Position numbers and translations under genes: made by a program. Source: an uncultured Roseicyclus sp. (GTDB lineage Bacteria; Pseudomonadota; Alphaproteobacteria; Rhodobacterales; Rhodobacteraceae). Taken from it: a stretch of DNA of 64,000 bases. The DNA is taken from positions 372,001 to 436,000 of the forward strand of contig CANLEH010000002.1 of assembly GCA_947489665.1 (NCBI GenBank), written 5' to 3'. Within the stretch, counting starts at the first letter, position 1. The number at the start of each line of letters is the position of its first letter. The notes beneath the pieces were generated by a model. It saw nothing but the letters and a program-made list of their open reading frames with translations. It searched no databases and had not been told where the DNA came from. Shown one piece after another: positions 51,965 to 61,311 of this stretch.

Positions 51965-52945
51965 ATGGAAACGACATTCAATGCCTGGGAAGTGACCCGC
52001 TACGGTGCTCCCGAAGTCCTCGCTCCGGTCTCGCAACCGGTGCCAAAACCAACTGCAGATCAGGTTCTCATCCGCATTCGCGCCTCGGCTGTTTCGCGAG
52101 CCGACGGGTTGATGCGTGCAGGCAAGCCAAAGTTTGCTCGCCTGTTTCTGGGGCTCAAGCGCCCTCGGGCCGGGCTGTCCGGAACCTGTTTTGCCGGCGA
52201 CATCGTCGCCGTTGGTTCTGAGGTGACAAGGTTCAATATTGGTGATGCTGTCTTCGGCGAAGCCGGGCTGCAGTTCGGTGCAAATGCGACGTACATCAGT
52301 GTCGACCAGCATGGCAGCCTGCTGAAAAAGCCCGCCAGCGTGGCTTATGAAGAAGCTGCGACACTCTTCGATGGCGCGATGACCTCGTGGCATTTTCTGA
52401 CCCGTGTCGCGCAAGTTCAGCCAGGTGAATGTGTGTTGATCTTGGGTGGTTCGGGCGGGCTGGGCACAGCCGCCGTGCAGTTTGCAAAGGCCTTGGGGGC
52501 GAACGTCACCGCCAGCGCAAGTGCCAAGAACGCAGAGCTGCTGCAGTCTTTGGGGGCCGATCACGTCAATAACTACAATACCGAAGATCCGCTGAAATCC
52601 GGCGCCACCTACGATGTCGTCTTTGATACACTCGGCATTTCTTCATTTGGCGTGGCGAAACCGGCCTTGGGTAAAGGCGGGCGCTATATCTGCCCGGTAC
52701 TGGGGCTAAGGCTGTTGCGCGATGTGCTCGTCACTGGCCTGTTCGGCAGCAAAAAAGCCAAGTTCGCGGCGGCAGGCATGTCAAAGCCAGAGGTGCATCG
52801 CCAAGAGCTGTCCGAGGTTCTTGAACTTATGGGCAATGGACAGTTCTCGCCGGTGATGGATCGCACCTATCCGCTTGCTGATCTGGTCGAAGCACATCGC
52901 TATATCGAAACGGGCCGTAAACGCGGCAACGTTGTCGTCGTCTGA
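51965..52945 (+). CDS. Zinc-independent quinone oxidoreductase-like MDR protein
   Basis: A 326-residue medium-chain dehydrogenase/reductase. The N-terminal GroES-like domain (NAWEVTRYGAPEVLAPVSQP) and the nucleotide fold (VLILGGSGGLGTAAVQFAKA, near 165-185) are clear; the cysteines of the structural zinc lobe are absent, so it is the zinc-less NAD(P)H:quinone reductase type. CCAAGGAG precedes the ATG. It opens a run with the DUF4386 and SnoaL-like genes and is divergent from a LysR gene. Confidence 0.9.
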   Translation: METTFNAWEVTRYGAPEVLAPVSQPVPKPTADQVLIRIRASAVSRADGLMRAGKPKFARLFLGLKRPRAGLSGTCFAGDIVAVGSEVTRFNIGDAVFGEAGLQFGANATYISVDQHGSLLKKPASVAYEEAATLFDGAMTSWHFLTRVAQVQPGECVLILGGSGGLGTAAVQFAKALGANVTASASAKNAELLQSLGADHVNNYNTEDPLKSGATYDVVFDTLGISSFGVAKPALGKGGRYICPVLGLRLLRDVLVTGLFGSKKAKFAAAGMSKPEVHRQELSEVLELMGNGQFSPVMDRTYPLADLVEAHRYIETGRKRGNVVVV

Positions 52946-52959
52946 CAGGAGTGAGTATC

Positions 52960-53622
52960 ATGAAAACGCTCCCTGTCACATTGGCACAGGCCCGTTTCGC
53001 TGGTCTTTGTTATCTGATCATCATCTTTTGCGGCGTCGGGTCAGAGGTCTCCTTGCGCGGACCACTGATTGACCTCAGCTCGGCAGAAGTGACCGCGCGG
53101 GCCATTGGTGCTGAGACGATGCGGTTCCGCCTTTCGATCCTGGCCGATGTCATCATGGCCGTTGCTGATGCGGCGCTGGCAATCTTGCTGTTCTTGATGT
53201 TCCGCTCGGTGTCGGCGGGGCTTGCGTTGAGTGCGCTGGTCTTCCGACTATTGCAGTCCGGGCTGATCGCGGCGGGTCTCTTGAATTTGCAGGCCGCCCT
53301 TTTGGTCACTGATGCCGATCTGGCGCTCAGCTTCATAACGCTGCACGCATATGGCTATGATCTGGGCTTGATCTTCTTTGGAGTGAATTGCCTTTTGACC
53401 GCGCATCTCATGATCAATTCGGGGTTTGTCCCGCGCTTATTGGGGATTGGGATTGGCGTGTCAGGGTTGGTCTACCTAACCGGAAGCACACTGCGCTTTG
53501 CCGCCCCTGATCTGCACAGTTTCGCGGCACCCGCCTATCTCTTGCCTTTGATCGCCGAAACAGCGTTCTGCCTCTGGCTATTAATTTTGCCAGGCTATGG
53601 ACGCGGTCCTGCGACCGCCTGA
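52960..53622 (+). CDS. DUF4386 membrane protein
   Basis: A 220-residue protein with about six hydrophobic helices and the DUF4386 pattern (ARFAGLCYLIIIFCGVGSEV, then GLIFFGVNCLLTAHLMINSG and GFVPRLLGIGIGVSGLVYL). Its function is unknown. The ATG at 52960 has CAGGAG upstream; a GTG at 52951 would add three residues. It lies 14 bases after the oxidoreductase gene. Confidence 0.88.
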   Translation: MKTLPVTLAQARFAGLCYLIIIFCGVGSEVSLRGPLIDLSSAEVTARAIGAETMRFRLSILADVIMAVADAALAILLFLMFRSVSAGLALSALVFRLLQSGLIAAGLLNLQAALLVTDADLALSFITLHAYGYDLGLIFFGVNCLLTAHLMINSGFVPRLLGIGIGVSGLVYLTGSTLRFAAPDLHSFAAPAYLLPLIAETAFCLWLLILPGYGRGPATA

Positions 53623-53661
53623 AGTACGATCATGCAAACAAAATTACGGAAGGACTCTCAA

Positions 53662-54051
53662 ATGTCTGACCACGTCGTTCTCGAATTGATCAAGCAAGCA
53701 GACAAGGCCATCACCGACGAAGACTTCGATGCACTGATGGCGTTCTACGCCGATGACGCTGTGCTTGTTGTTCAACCCGGCAAAATCGCAAGGGGAAAAA
53801 CCCAAATCCGGCAAGCGTTTGAAGCGATCGCAAAACACTTCAAAAACGCGTTGGCGGTAACGCAAGGCGAAGCGCTTGCGATCGAGGGCGCTGGTACGGT
53901 CTTGGTCGTCATGGAGACCCTTTTGTTCGCAGGGGACGCGCAAAGCCCAATCAAACGGCGGGCGACCTACGTTTTCAAAAAAACTGGCAATGACGGCTGG
54001 CTGTGCACCGTCGACAACTCCTATGGCACTGAACTTTTGGATGCCAAGTAA
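53662..54051 (+). CDS. SnoaL/NTF2-like protein (DUF4440 type)
   Basis: A 129-residue protein with the cone-shaped NTF2-like fold: LIKQADKAITDEDFDALMAF, YADDAVLVVQPGKIARGKTQ and KKTGNDGWLCTVDNSYG. Such proteins are small isomerases or ligand binders; the substrate is unknown. GGAAGGAC precedes the ATG. It follows the DUF4386 gene by 39 bases. Confidence 0.86.
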   Translation: MSDHVVLELIKQADKAITDEDFDALMAFYADDAVLVVQPGKIARGKTQIRQAFEAIAKHFKNALAVTQGEALAIEGAGTVLVVMETLLFAGDAQSPIKRRATYVFKKTGNDGWLCTVDNSYGTELLDAK

Positions 54052-54240
54052 ATTCAGGCCGGGTCGGAGCGAGGAAAGTTACGCTGAGAGTTTTTCGGCG
54101 TGGAGCTGCGGATTTCTACCGTCAGATCGCAAAGCGCCAGTATCAAGCGCGAGGTAAAGCCGGCAGATCTGCACCTCCCTTGATCGATGCGGATGGCAGA
54201 TTTTATGCTGACACTGCGCCAACGGGTGAGGACGTCCGAT

Positions 54241-55266
54241 ATGCCAGAACAAACAATGGCGGCGGGTTTTGCCGCATCTTTCGCCGACTATGCCACCGAC
54301 AAAGGCGCAAGTCGTGAAGCCCTTTTGGCTGAAAGCGGCCTAACGGAGGACGATCTGTCAGACCAGGACAACCGCATCCCAATAGCCGCATATCAGACGA
54401 TGATCGGTGCTGCGATCCAGCAAACCGGCGATACAGCCTTGTTGCTACGACACACCTTCGACTCGCAGCTAGAGACGATGTCGGTCGTTGGCCAAATCGT
54501 GCATACGTCATCCTCGCTGCGTCACTCGTTCGAACAACTCAACCGTTATCTGCACCTGATGGGCGATGTGGAGCTACCGCCGGGGGTCGATCGGTACGAA
54601 TTGCAAAGCACCGCAGATGGTCTTTGGATTGTGGACCATCTCGTCTTGCCGCCGGAAATGTCTTACTGGTCGGAGGTGTCCTTCGCACGCTTTATCAGCG
54701 AATTTCGCAGGTCCTTCCCCGGCGCAACTTTCGAAATTGCGATGGATGTCACCTACCCGCCGCCGCCGCATGCGGACCAATACCCCGAGTTGTTCCGCGT
54801 GCCGGTCGAGTTCAATGCCAAGCGTAACGCGCTTGAGATTCATCCGGTTTGGGACACACCCGAGACCCAGTTCGAGCCAGGAAACGCGTACGCGTTCGGC
54901 ATTTTTACGCGCCATGCGGACGAGATGCTTGCAATGCTTCTGGCCGACACAACCATCCGCGCGCAGATAGAAGCGCAAATCCTGCCGAAGCTGCACGAAG
55001 GTACGATCTCTATGGACAAGGTTGCCAGCGACCTCGCGATGAGCCGTCAGACGCTCTATCGACGCCTGAAAGAAGAAGAGATCACATTTGCGGAGATCCA
55101 CGACGATCTGCGCCTGCGGATGGCCATGGAATATCTGGGTGGTCAAAAGGTTACCGTGAATGAAACCGCCTACCTTCTCGGGTTCTCCGAAGCCTCTTCA
55201 TTCGTGCGCGCCTTCAAGCGCTGGACGGGTCTCAGCCCGACGGCCTACCTCAATCAGGCCGCTTGA
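54241..55266 (+). CDS. AraC family transcriptional regulator
   Basis: A 341-residue regulator with an N-terminal arabinose-binding-type region (AAGFAASFADYATDKGASRE, FDSQLETMSVVGQIVHTSSS) and a C-terminal double helix-turn-helix (VASDLAMSRQTLYRRLKEEE and YLLGFSEASSFVRAFKRWTG). Its start is uncertain: 54241 has GAGG nine bases upstream and fits the domain, but frames open at 54187 and 54205 too. It is codirectional with the lipoprotein and SDR-serine hydrolase operon and probably controls it. It is a paralogue of the AraC gene at 62258-63256. Confidence 0.9.
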   Translation: MPEQTMAAGFAASFADYATDKGASREALLAESGLTEDDLSDQDNRIPIAAYQTMIGAAIQQTGDTALLLRHTFDSQLETMSVVGQIVHTSSSLRHSFEQLNRYLHLMGDVELPPGVDRYELQSTADGLWIVDHLVLPPEMSYWSEVSFARFISEFRRSFPGATFEIAMDVTYPPPPHADQYPELFRVPVEFNAKRNALEIHPVWDTPETQFEPGNAYAFGIFTRHADEMLAMLLADTTIRAQIEAQILPKLHEGTISMDKVASDLAMSRQTLYRRLKEEEITFAEIHDDLRLRMAMEYLGGQKVTVNETAYLLGFSEASSFVRAFKRWTGLSPTAYLNQAA

Positions 55267-55372
55267 CCGTATTCTGTTACCAAGTGTCAATTCGCTGAAA
55301 CCTGCGGTCATGCCGTGACCGCTCCAGACTGGCTATCTGCATTCTCGAAACTTAGACGAGAAAGGTCAGATA

Positions 55373-55729
55373 ATGAAAACGCAACTTACTTTGTCCGTTG
55401 CAGGTTTGGTTTTGGTCGCGGCTTGCTCCGACAGCGGTGCGAACTACCGGCCCATCCTCGATGAAACACCAACGCCAGAATACGAGGCCGACCTGACCGA
55501 ATGTCAGACCTTGGCCCAAGACCATTTCGAACATGAAACGCTTGGCGCAACTGTCCTGGGTGCCGGCGTAGGCTCGGCGCTTGGTGAAGCCGACGGTGGG
55601 GACGCCGCCGGTGGTGCAATCGCCGGGGCGCTGGCAGGCGGTGTCGCGAGTGCGGTTGATGTCAGTGAACGGCGCCAATCCATCGTCATCGAATGCCTGC
55701 GCGGCCGTGGCCACCGGGTTGTTGGGTGA
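55373..55729 (+). CDS. Glycine-zipper lipoprotein
   Basis: A 118-residue protein with a lipoprotein signal: LSVAGLVLVAAC, lipobox LVAAC at about residues 14-18. After the cysteine comes a short linker, then a glycine-zipper stretch (LGATVLGAGVGSALG, GGDAAGGAIAGALAGGVASA) predicted to insert in or stiffen the envelope. It lies between the AraC gene and the SDR gene. Its stop is ten bases before the SDR start. Confidence 0.85.
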   Translation: MKTQLTLSVAGLVLVAACSDSGANYRPILDETPTPEYEADLTECQTLAQDHFEHETLGATVLGAGVGSALGEADGGDAAGGAIAGALAGGVASAVDVSERRQSIVIECLRGRGHRVVG

Positions 55730-55739
55730 GGATGCGGCC

Positions 55740-56633
55740 ATGAAACGGGTCTTCATCGCAGGTGCAACAGGCTATCTAGGACGCTTTCTGTGCGCCGAGT
55801 TTCAGCAGCGGGGCTGGTATGTGATCGCACTGGTTCGCAACTCGGTCCAAGCTAGGCCCATCGCGGCCGATCAGTTGATCGAAGCGCAGGCGACTGACGC
55901 TGCTTCAATCAGTGGCGTCATGGCGGGAACCGATCTGGTTGTTTCCAGTCTGGGCATCACCCGGCAAACCGATGGGTTGGACTACTGGGACGTTGACTTT
56001 CAGGCCAATCTCAACCTCCTGCGAGAGGCCGAGCGGGCAGGTGTCAGCCGGTTTGCTTACGTTCATGTGCTGCGTGCGGCCGAGATGGCGCACGTCCCGA
56101 TGGTCGCTGCAAAATCCGCCTTTGTGGCGGAGTTGCAGCGCGCGGGCGTTGCAAGCACGATCATTGCGCCCTCGGGATACTTCTCGGACATGAGCGATTT
56201 CCTTTCGATGGCACGCTCCGGTCGGGTCTGGTTGTTCGGCGACGGAACCAAACGGATCAACCCCATCCACGGGGCGGATTTGGCTGCGGCGACAGTCGAG
56301 ACGATTGAGGACGGTGTCGCTTGGCTGGACGTCGGCGGGCCTGACATCTTTGAACAGAAGGACTTGGCCGAACTAGCATTTGCCAGCGTGGGCAAGGCTT
56401 CGCGGGTGACCTTCCTGCCGGATATGCTGCGGAGGATCGCGCTGCGCCTTTTGCCACTTGTCACGCCTCGGCGCGTCAGCGGGCCTGCTCGCTTTTTCCT
56501 TAGCGCGTTGGCCCTGGACATGGTCGGCGACCAGCATGGCACGCGGCATCTGGGAGATCATTTTGAAGACAGCCTCGCCACGACGCGCACGGCGAGCATC
56601 CACAAACTTCCAACGAAAAGGAAGAAATCATGA
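55740..56633 (+). CDS. NAD(P)-binding SDR protein (NmrA/atypical epimerase type)
   Basis: A 297-residue protein opening MKRVFIAGATGYLGRFLCAE with the GATGYLG dinucleotide loop of atypical SDRs. DLVVSSLGITRQTDGLDYWD and FAYVHVLRAAEMAHVPMVAA follow the extended/atypical SDR path; no clear YxxxK pair is seen, so it may be a sensor or a non-catalytic reductase. The ATG at 55740 has GTGAGGATG upstream. Its stop overlaps the next start by four bases (ATGA). Confidence 0.87.
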   Translation: MKRVFIAGATGYLGRFLCAEFQQRGWYVIALVRNSVQARPIAADQLIEAQATDAASISGVMAGTDLVVSSLGITRQTDGLDYWDVDFQANLNLLREAERAGVSRFAYVHVLRAAEMAHVPMVAAKSAFVAELQRAGVASTIIAPSGYFSDMSDFLSMARSGRVWLFGDGTKRINPIHGADLAAATVETIEDGVAWLDVGGPDIFEQKDLAELAFASVGKASRVTFLPDMLRRIALRLLPLVTPRRVSGPARFFLSALALDMVGDQHGTRHLGDHFEDSLATTRTASIHKLPTKRKKS

Positions 56634-57310
56634 CGATGCAACGTATTGGCGGAGTTGCCGCCCTGGCCTGTGCAGTCACTTATCTTTTTGGCTTTGCTCT
56701 GCTTGTCACCGTCATGGCGGAGATGGGGTTCGGCACAAACGCAATCGATGCGGCTACTGTGGTCAGCGCCACGGTGGAAAATCCGGCGCTTATGATCACC
56801 TGGAACACCGTTATCTATATCGTCAATGCATTGGCGCTGACGTTGCTCATCGTCGCACTGGCCAGCCGGTTGAAGCACATATCACCAGAGTGGGGTACGA
56901 CCTCGATGGCCTTTGGCCTAGTCTGGTGCACACTGGTGCTGGGCGCGGGTATGATCGCAAATGTTGCCACTGAACGGGTGATGGCCCTGGCACCGAGTGA
57001 TTTCGATGCGGCTGTTCGAATCTGGGAGGCCCTACACGCGGTAGAACTTGGCCTTGGTGGCGGAAATGAAATTGCCGGCGGTGTCTGGATCTTCTGCGTC
57101 AGCCTCGCGGGCCTTATGTACCGTGCATTTGGCAAGATTGTTACCGGGCTTGGCCTGCTGACCGGTTTGGGCGGACTTCTGACAATTCTGCCTCCATTGG
57201 GTGAGGTTGCGGGTGCGGTTTTCGGCCTTGGTGCAATTGCCTGGTTCATCGCAGTCGGCCTTGCGCTTCTTTTCAAAGGCGAAGCGGTGGCGGCTCAACA
57301 GAGCACCTGA
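56630..57310 (+). CDS. Six-helix membrane protein, unknown function
   Basis: A 226-residue protein with about six hydrophobic segments (AALACAVTYLFGFALLVTVM, ALMITWNTVIYIVNALALTL, SMAFGLVWCTLVLGAGMIAN among them) and few charged residues between them. It resembles the DUF4386-like proteins in layout but not in motif. The ATG overlaps the SDR stop and the following gene starts 27 bases after its own stop. Confidence 0.75.
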   Translation: MTMQRIGGVAALACAVTYLFGFALLVTVMAEMGFGTNAIDAATVVSATVENPALMITWNTVIYIVNALALTLLIVALASRLKHISPEWGTTSMAFGLVWCTLVLGAGMIANVATERVMALAPSDFDAAVRIWEALHAVELGLGGGNEIAGGVWIFCVSLAGLMYRAFGKIVTGLGLLTGLGGLLTILPPLGEVAGAVFGLGAIAWFIAVGLALLFKGEAVAAQQST

Positions 57311-57337
57311 ATGCGACCGGATCAAAGGAGAGACCCA

Positions 57338-58372
57338 ATGACACTTTCCCAAAGCTTGCAGGCTCTCATCGACACGGAAGCAAGTAAACCACACACACAT
57401 GGAATTATTTTGCGCGTCGTCTCTGGCGACGGTCAGGCAGATTTCAAGGGTAGCGCGGGGGCCGCAGTGCCCGACACACGGTTCCCGATTGCAAGCATTA
57501 CTAAGATGTATACTGCCGCGCTGATCATGCAGCTTGTCGACGATGGTCTCATCAAGCTGGACCAACCCGTGCAGAGCATTTTGACCGGCGTGGACCTTGC
57601 AGGACTGCACGTGGTGAAAGGGGTCGATTACGGGCCAGCGCTGACGGTGCGGCAGTTGCTGCACCAGACTTCCGGTCTGGCAGATTACTATGAAAGCGAT
57701 CTGGCCCATGATCTGAAACTGGGAAAAGACCGCAGTTATGATCTGGGTGATGTGTTGCAGATGACGAAGGCTCTGCCGCCATCGGCCGCGCCAGACACCG
57801 GCAGGTCACATTACTCTGACACCAACTACCAACTTCTGGGTGCGGTGATCGAGACTGTGACTGGCTCGACCTACGATCAGGCGTTGCAAGAGCAGATATG
57901 TCAACCGCTGGGGCTCACGCAAACCGGCGTGTTGCAAGGAACCAACGTTGGCATGCAGATCTACCACAAGGACCAGCGGCTGGACGTTCCACTGATCCTG
58001 ACAAGCATGACGTCCGATGGCGGTATCATTTCGACGCTGGACGAGTTGCTGGTGTTTCTGCGTGCCTTCCTGGAGGGGCGGCTGTTCAGACCAGAGAGTG
58101 CTGCGCAGATGCGGCGATGGAATCGCATGTTCTTTCCGCTGCAATATGGCTACGGCCTGATGCGGATCAAGCTACCCCTTTGGATGACGCTTTTTCGTAC
58201 GACGCCGGAGTTGATCGGCCATTCCGGGGCGAGCGGGTCCTTTGCTTACTATACGCCGGATCGGGAGACCTACATCGTTGGTAGCTTCAACCAAACCGAT
58301 GCGCCGCGGCGTCCGATCGGATTTATGCTGAAAGCTTTGGCGACGGTAGCAAAGCATGGAGGCGCGAAATGA
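57338..58372 (+). CDS. Class-C beta-lactamase-like serine hydrolase
   Basis: A 344-residue serine hydrolase. S53-I-T-K56 (IASITKMYT) is the SxxK nucleophile motif, Y159-S-D (HYSDTNYQLLG) replaces the YxN motif, and HSGASGS near the C-terminus is the third box. No signal peptide is visible. Members include esterases, D-peptidases and beta-lactam hydrolases. AAAGGAGAG precedes the ATG. Its stop overlaps the alpha/beta hydrolase start by four bases. Confidence 0.88.
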   Translation: MTLSQSLQALIDTEASKPHTHGIILRVVSGDGQADFKGSAGAAVPDTRFPIASITKMYTAALIMQLVDDGLIKLDQPVQSILTGVDLAGLHVVKGVDYGPALTVRQLLHQTSGLADYYESDLAHDLKLGKDRSYDLGDVLQMTKALPPSAAPDTGRSHYSDTNYQLLGAVIETVTGSTYDQALQEQICQPLGLTQTGVLQGTNVGMQIYHKDQRLDVPLILTSMTSDGGIISTLDELLVFLRAFLEGRLFRPESAAQMRRWNRMFFPLQYGYGLMRIKLPLWMTLFRTTPELIGHSGASGSFAYYTPDRETYIVGSFNQTDAPRRPIGFMLKALATVAKHGGAK

Positions 58373-59370
58373 AGCGGGTGCTCAAATGGATCGCGGTGAT
58401 TTGCGTAGGTTTGGTCGGCGCATTTCTATCCCTGTTTCTCGGGACGCGCGGCGACTACCCGGTGGCCCGGCTTGTCACCGATGACCCAACGCTGCCTTCA
58501 GAGACCATTGCCGGTGTTCAACTGCACATGCGGGTTCATGAGGGGCCGACTGATGCGCCCGTAATCATCGTCCTGCATGGTGGTCCTGGTGGCGATTTCC
58601 GCTCGCTCACGGCTTTGGCGGACCTCTCGGATGAATTCACGGTCGTCTTCTATGATCAGCGCGGCGCGGGTTTGTCCGAACGGGTTCCCGCAGGGATGCT
58701 GACGCTTGAGGGGTATCTGGCTGAACTGACCGCTCTTGTTCAGGCCGTATCGCCTGACGCACCCCCAATTCTGATTGGGCACTCCTGGGGTGCCATGCTG
58801 GCGACCGCCTACCTCGGCCAGAACCCCGAAGGGGCGCAAGCTGCGGTTCTCATCGAACCCGGCTATCTCGATGCCGCGGGCTTTGCTGCATGGGAGACGG
58901 AGAGCCAGCGATATCTCTCCGGCTACACCTATTGGCGCGAGGCGGTTCTGACAGGGTTTCGGGCGCAGCATGTCGAAGGGCCGGATGATGCGGCGCAGAT
59001 TGACTTTCTGATCGGGCATATGGTCGGTGTTTTCACGAACCATCCGGATAATCCTTATCACTGCGGTGATGGATATACGGCACCCGGCTGGCGCTTTGGG
59101 TCCTTGTCCAGCGATACCTGGGGCGTTGCGCAGATGGCCGACTTTGGGCGCTTCACGACGGGTGTAATAGCGTTTGCCGGACCCGTCCTTTTGATGACTG
59201 GTGAATGCAACAGTTGGACCGGCCCCGCGCTGCAAGAGCAGCACCAGGGGTTTTTTCGCAGCGCAGACCTCAGCGTCATCGCCGACGCTGGTCATGATGT
59301 GATCTGGGACAACCCGGACGCGACTCTTAGCACCATTCGCGCATTCCTAACGGCCCGGAATGACGAGTAA
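58369..59370 (+). CDS. Alpha/beta hydrolase (proline iminopeptidase-like), membrane-anchored
   Basis: A 333-residue hydrolase. Residues 5-25 form an N-terminal membrane anchor. HGGPGG (70-75) is the oxyanion region, DQRGAG (96-101) follows, the nucleophile is S139 in GHSWGAM, and the last His lies in DAGHDVIWDNP. The order and the HGGPGG motif point to the prolyl-aminopeptidase/epoxide-hydrolase group. Start and stop overlap the flanking serine-hydrolase genes (ATGA and TAATG). Confidence 0.87.
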   Translation: MKRVLKWIAVICVGLVGAFLSLFLGTRGDYPVARLVTDDPTLPSETIAGVQLHMRVHEGPTDAPVIIVLHGGPGGDFRSLTALADLSDEFTVVFYDQRGAGLSERVPAGMLTLEGYLAELTALVQAVSPDAPPILIGHSWGAMLATAYLGQNPEGAQAAVLIEPGYLDAAGFAAWETESQRYLSGYTYWREAVLTGFRAQHVEGPDDAAQIDFLIGHMVGVFTNHPDNPYHCGDGYTAPGWRFGSLSSDTWGVAQMADFGRFTTGVIAFAGPVLLMTGECNSWTGPALQEQHQGFFRSADLSVIADAGHDVIWDNPDATLSTIRAFLTARNDE

Positions 59371-60437
59371 TGGCAGATCGGGACGCACAGACAAAACTGA
59401 TCCGGTCCATGATGAGACCGTACGAGAGCCCGCACCATGCGGTTGTCGCATTCTGGCTTCAGGATGGAGAAGTGACCTATTTCAGGTCCGGTCCGCAGAT
59501 CTCAGACGCGTATCACGAGGATTGGATTTTCGAGATTGCGTCCATCACCAAGGTGTTCACGGCGATCCTACTCTGTCGGCTCATCGAAGAAGGCAAGATC
59601 GACCCCAAGGCCCCGGTGCGCGAGATGTCAGATACTTTGAAGGACATCCCAGTCTGGATCACGCCAGAGCGTTTGACCGCCCATACAAGTGGACTGCCGA
59701 ATTACTATTTTCCGCTTTGGAGGGCTGTTTTTCGAAAGATGCCGGACGGCCCCTACGCGGAATTCTCGCGCGCGGATCTGCTTGCTTGGTTTCGACACCA
59801 CGGCGATAAATCGCCGCCATCTGTGCACCGCCATCTTTATTCCAACCTTGGTGTCGGCCTCTTGGGAGAGGCGATGGCCATCATGGAAGGTCGGTCTTTT
59901 TCCGACCTTCTTGCCACCAAAGTGACGGGACCTCTCGGGCTCAAGGACACGACAGATCGACTGAGCGAGGCCCAGAAAGGCCGCTTCTCGCAACCAAGGG
60001 CACCAAGCGGCAAAGCCGTTTCGCCCTGGATCTTTCAAAGCCTCGCGGGGGCCGGGTGCTTGCGGTCATCGGCGCGAGACCTTGCCGCTTATGCAAAGGT
60101 TGTCATCCGCGCGCTGCGGACGCCGCAGACCACGCTTGACCATGCGATTGTGCGATCGGCCATCCCGATCCTCGGCTTGGGGCGAAAAGGCGCGTCGATC
60201 CCGACTGCACAGTGTTCCGGCTGGCTGCGGGTCACGATGGACCAGCAGATGCTGGGCTACCTTTTTCATAACGGCGGAACTGCCGGGTCGTCTTGCGCCT
60301 TGTTTGTCTCTCCCGAACGGGAAGCCGCGTTTGCAGTTCTTTCCAACAATGGTGTCGCGGGCAATCTGTGGGCAGGCACCAAATTGAATTGGTCCAACCC
60401 TATGCAAAAGGCGCACGACCTTCTGGCTTTAGATTGA
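59370..60437 (+). CDS. Class-C beta-lactamase-like serine hydrolase
   Basis: A 355-residue serine hydrolase with S58-I-T-K61 (EIASITKVF), the standard Y157-S-N motif (HLYSNLGVGLLG) and HNGGTAGSS as the third box. It differs from the gene at 57338 in sequence and has the complete YxN motif. Its ATG shares one base with the preceding stop (TAATG), so translation is coupled. It is the last gene of the operon. Confidence 0.88.
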   Translation: MADRDAQTKLIRSMMRPYESPHHAVVAFWLQDGEVTYFRSGPQISDAYHEDWIFEIASITKVFTAILLCRLIEEGKIDPKAPVREMSDTLKDIPVWITPERLTAHTSGLPNYYFPLWRAVFRKMPDGPYAEFSRADLLAWFRHHGDKSPPSVHRHLYSNLGVGLLGEAMAIMEGRSFSDLLATKVTGPLGLKDTTDRLSEAQKGRFSQPRAPSGKAVSPWIFQSLAGAGCLRSSARDLAAYAKVVIRALRTPQTTLDHAIVRSAIPILGLGRKGASIPTAQCSGWLRVTMDQQMLGYLFHNGGTAGSSCALFVSPEREAAFAVLSNNGVAGNLWAGTKLNWSNPMQKAHDLLALD

Positions 60438-60736
60438 TTTGGGGGCGCAAGGAAACGCTTCCAAAACCGGCAGATCGTAGCGGCGTATCATGGGCCTTGG
60501 CCTCGCAGTGTCTGAGAGGGCAAACCGGAAGAATTTTGATGTGCTTCTGCCCTCAGATTTTCCACGATTTCCCTTTCGTTCAAACCCCGCTCGGCACGGC
60601 GCAACTCAAGCTCTGCTTTGCGCACGCCGTATTCGTCATAGCCATAAAGGACGGATTGCGCGCGAATGGTCGTGTATCGTAGGGTGGCTCTAGGGCAGCC
60701 CGTGGCCTGCACGCGCGGCCCTGTTGAGGCCGCGCA
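60438..60736. other. Gap of 299 bases between convergent genes
   Basis: A hairpin GCGCGGCC-N7-GGCCGCGC (60713-60735) sits at the end of the DUF1772 gene without a T run, so terminator function is uncertain. A 74-codon minus-strand frame (60488-60712) is helical and protein-like in part (RKAELELRRAERGLNEREIV) but has no ribosome site; it could be a gene remnant. Confidence 0.45.
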
Positions 60737-61246
60737 TCACGCGTTCTGTACTTGGTTCTGAGTCATCCAGATCAGCCCAAACAAAAGCAACGCAGCGGAG
60801 ATGGCGCAGGCCAGCGTCCGGACTGAATTCCAGAACGTCCAGCGCGGCACATAGGTCTGCATCCAGTAGTCGCGGGTGGTGTTCGATGCCGTTTCCATTC
60901 CGGCAAGCGCTTCGTTCATGGGGACGTTGAAAAAGACGGTGACACCGAAACATCCGATCAGATAGACCAGCCCGGCCGCCATGATCATCGTCCTTGCAGG
61001 CCCTGTCAGGCCAAAGGCCCCATAGGCTGCAACGGCCACCGACACAGCCGCCATGCCCAGGAACAAGGCCATGAAGACCCAGCGAAACACTTCGCGATTG
61101 ATGACTTGCATGGCTTCGACGCCGCCATGGCCGCCGGTCAGGGCAAGAGACCGCATGATGAAGTCGGAAAAGGCCAGAAAAACGCCGCCCACGAGGGCAT
61201 AGGCAAGGATTGCGAATTGGAAAAGAAAGAAGAAAGCAGTCGACAT
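60737..61246 (-). CDS. DUF1772 membrane protein (anthrone-oxygenase-like family)
   Basis: A 169-residue protein with four membrane helices. It opens FFFLFQFAILAYALVGGVFL and has GVTVFFNVPMNEALAGME, the DUF1772 signature around the conserved N-x-P-x-N. AGGAGG lies 8 bases before the ATG. It follows the SDR gene by 65 bases and is probably in its operon. Confidence 0.88.
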   Translation of the reverse strand: MSTAFFFLFQFAILAYALVGGVFLAFSDFIMRSLALTGGHGGVEAMQVINREVFRWVFMALFLGMAAVSVAVAAYGAFGLTGPARTMIMAAGLVYLIGCFGVTVFFNVPMNEALAGMETASNTTRDYWMQTYVPRWTFWNSVRTLACAISAALLLFGLIWMTQNQVQNA

Positions 61247-61311
61247 TGTCGATCCTCCTAAGTGGGTGTCGCGACAGGAGGCTGTGCCTCCTGCCTAAAG
61301 GTTTGAGATGA

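Noticed and set aside
60488-60712. 74-codon minus-strand helical frame as a small gene
   Set aside because: No ribosome site, no known family; kept only as a note in the gap entry.
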